From CAIXSC01 sp040381235 (GTDB lineage: Bacteria > Planctomycetota > Planctomycetia > Pirellulales > Pirellulaceae), in the NCBI GenBank assembly GCA_040381235.1, contig JBEIHS010000126.1:1-13202 (forward strand): a DNA stretch of 13,202 nucleotides. Reading direction: 5' to 3'. Both the position numbers and the translations under genes were made by a program. This document shows positions 12,684-13,202 of this stretch, in pieces. How positions within the stretch are numbered: the stretch's first letter is position 1; the number at the start of each line of letters is the position of its first letter. Under the pieces are notes generated by a model. The model saw only the letters and a list, made by a program, of their open reading frames with translations, did no database searches and was not told where the DNA came from.

Positions 12684-13202
12684 ATGTTGCGTCGAGCATT
12701 TATCACATCGAGCGCCGCTTCGGCAGCGAGCGGCCTGCTGTTCTCGGAGAGTCGCGGCCAAGCCGCCGCCGTTCGAAAGGTGGCTTTCCTGGTGGGGGTC
12801 TCCAAGTACGTTAAGGCGGACTTCGACGCTCTGTCGTACTGCGAGCGGGATGTGGAGGAATTGGCTGTTGAGCTGCGAAAGCACGGGTTCACGGTCGCTA
12901 CGCTCACCGGGGCCGCGGCCACGAAGGAGGAGGTGGACAGGTGGCTGAAGTCGGCCTTCGAGTCGCTGGCGAAGCTCGATAAGCAGGATGTGGCGCTCTT
13001 CGGTTTCTCGGGGCATGGCGTTCAATCGCTGGTGAAGAACCCCGTGGCGGACCAGCCCGCCATCGAAGACGCTTTTTTCTGTCCGGTCGATGCGCTCAAG
13101 TCGCGCACGGACACGATGATTTCGATCAGCTGGGTGATGCGTCAATTGGACGCATCGAGCGGCAGTTCCCAGAACCTGGTGCTGGTGGACGCGTGCCGCA
13201 AC
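12684..13202 (+). CDS. Exported caspase-like (peptidase C14) protein, 5' part
   Basis: The frame starts at ATG 12684, preceded by GGGAGG (12670-12675) with an 8-nt gap, and is open to the window end (173 codons), so the 3' part is missing. The N-terminus, MLRRAFITSSAASAASGLLF, looks like a signal peptide. The twin Arg followed by a weakly hydrophobic, Ser/Ala-rich stretch would suit Tat export, though Sec is also possible. The p20 caspase fold begins at VRKVAFLVGVSKY (~30-42). It continues with a CERDVEELAVELRKHGF segment and FGFSGHGV carrying catalytic His111. It reaches LVLVDACRN with catalytic Cys171 just before the edge. Both dyad residues are present, so it is probably an active Arg/Lys-type orthocaspase. 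Such planctomycete proteins commonly continue into further domains, including FGE/SUMF1 or repeats, but nothing can be said here. The target and trigger are unknown. Confidence 0.88.
   Translation, partial: MLRRAFITSSAASAASGLLFSESRGQAAAVRKVAFLVGVSKYVKADFDALSYCERDVEELAVELRKHGFTVATLTGAAATKEEVDRWLKSAFESLAKLDKQDVALFGFSGHGVQSLVKNPVADQPAIEDAFFCPVDALKSRTDTMISISWVMRQLDASSGSSQNLVLVDACRN

Overview
This window is GC-rich DNA, most likely from a planctomycete (Pirellula/Rhodopirellula-type) or a close relative in the PVC group. No rRNA or other taxonomic marker is present, so this is inferred from gene content: a formylglycine-generating-enzyme (FGE/SUMF1) fold protein, a caspase-family protein, an outer-membrane porin-like barrel, a PduS/PduT microcompartment pair, a planctomycete-style integrase relic, and many short repeats.

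Layout. (1) 1-884 is the 3' end of a larger gene ending in an FGE/C-type-lectin domain. Its last ~110 bp look like the variable region of a diversity-generating retroelement (DGR) target. (2) 885-2103 has no intact gene. It holds a cluster of small perfect hairpins (929-1156) and an antisense relic of a tyrosine recombinase (1207-1663). (3) 2104-2616 encodes a small lipoprotein. It converges on (4) 2770-6306 (minus), one 1178-residue protein fusing a fatty-acyl-AMP-ligase-like domain, an acyl carrier domain and a PLP-dependent alpha-oxoamine synthase. (5) 6533-7888 (minus) is proB, glutamate 5-kinase, with an unusual Ala/Ser-rich insertion. (6) 8223-9566 (plus), divergent from proB, is a signal-peptide-bearing beta-barrel. 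(7) 9720-11626 carries pduS and pduT, a flavin/Fe-S electron-transfer protein and a tandem-domain, Fe-S-type shell protein. No other microcompartment gene is in view. (8) 11627-12683 has no convincing gene. It contains an 18-unit, 12-bp minisatellite, a GATAAACACR tandem repeat and other short repeats and hairpins. (9) 12684 to the window end is the 5' part of an exported caspase-like (C14) protein.

How the genes relate. pduS and pduT clearly form a two-gene unit. They probably carry electrons across a microcompartment shell whose other genes lie elsewhere. The FAAL-ACP-synthase fusion could on its own activate a fatty acid, load it on its carrier and condense it with an amino acid to give a long-chain alpha-aminoketone, a sphingoid-base-like or related lipid. 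The remaining genes show no obvious common pathway. The candidates most worth following up are the DGR-like 3' end at the left edge, the lipid-forming fusion enzyme, the solitary pduST pair and the minisatellite behind it.
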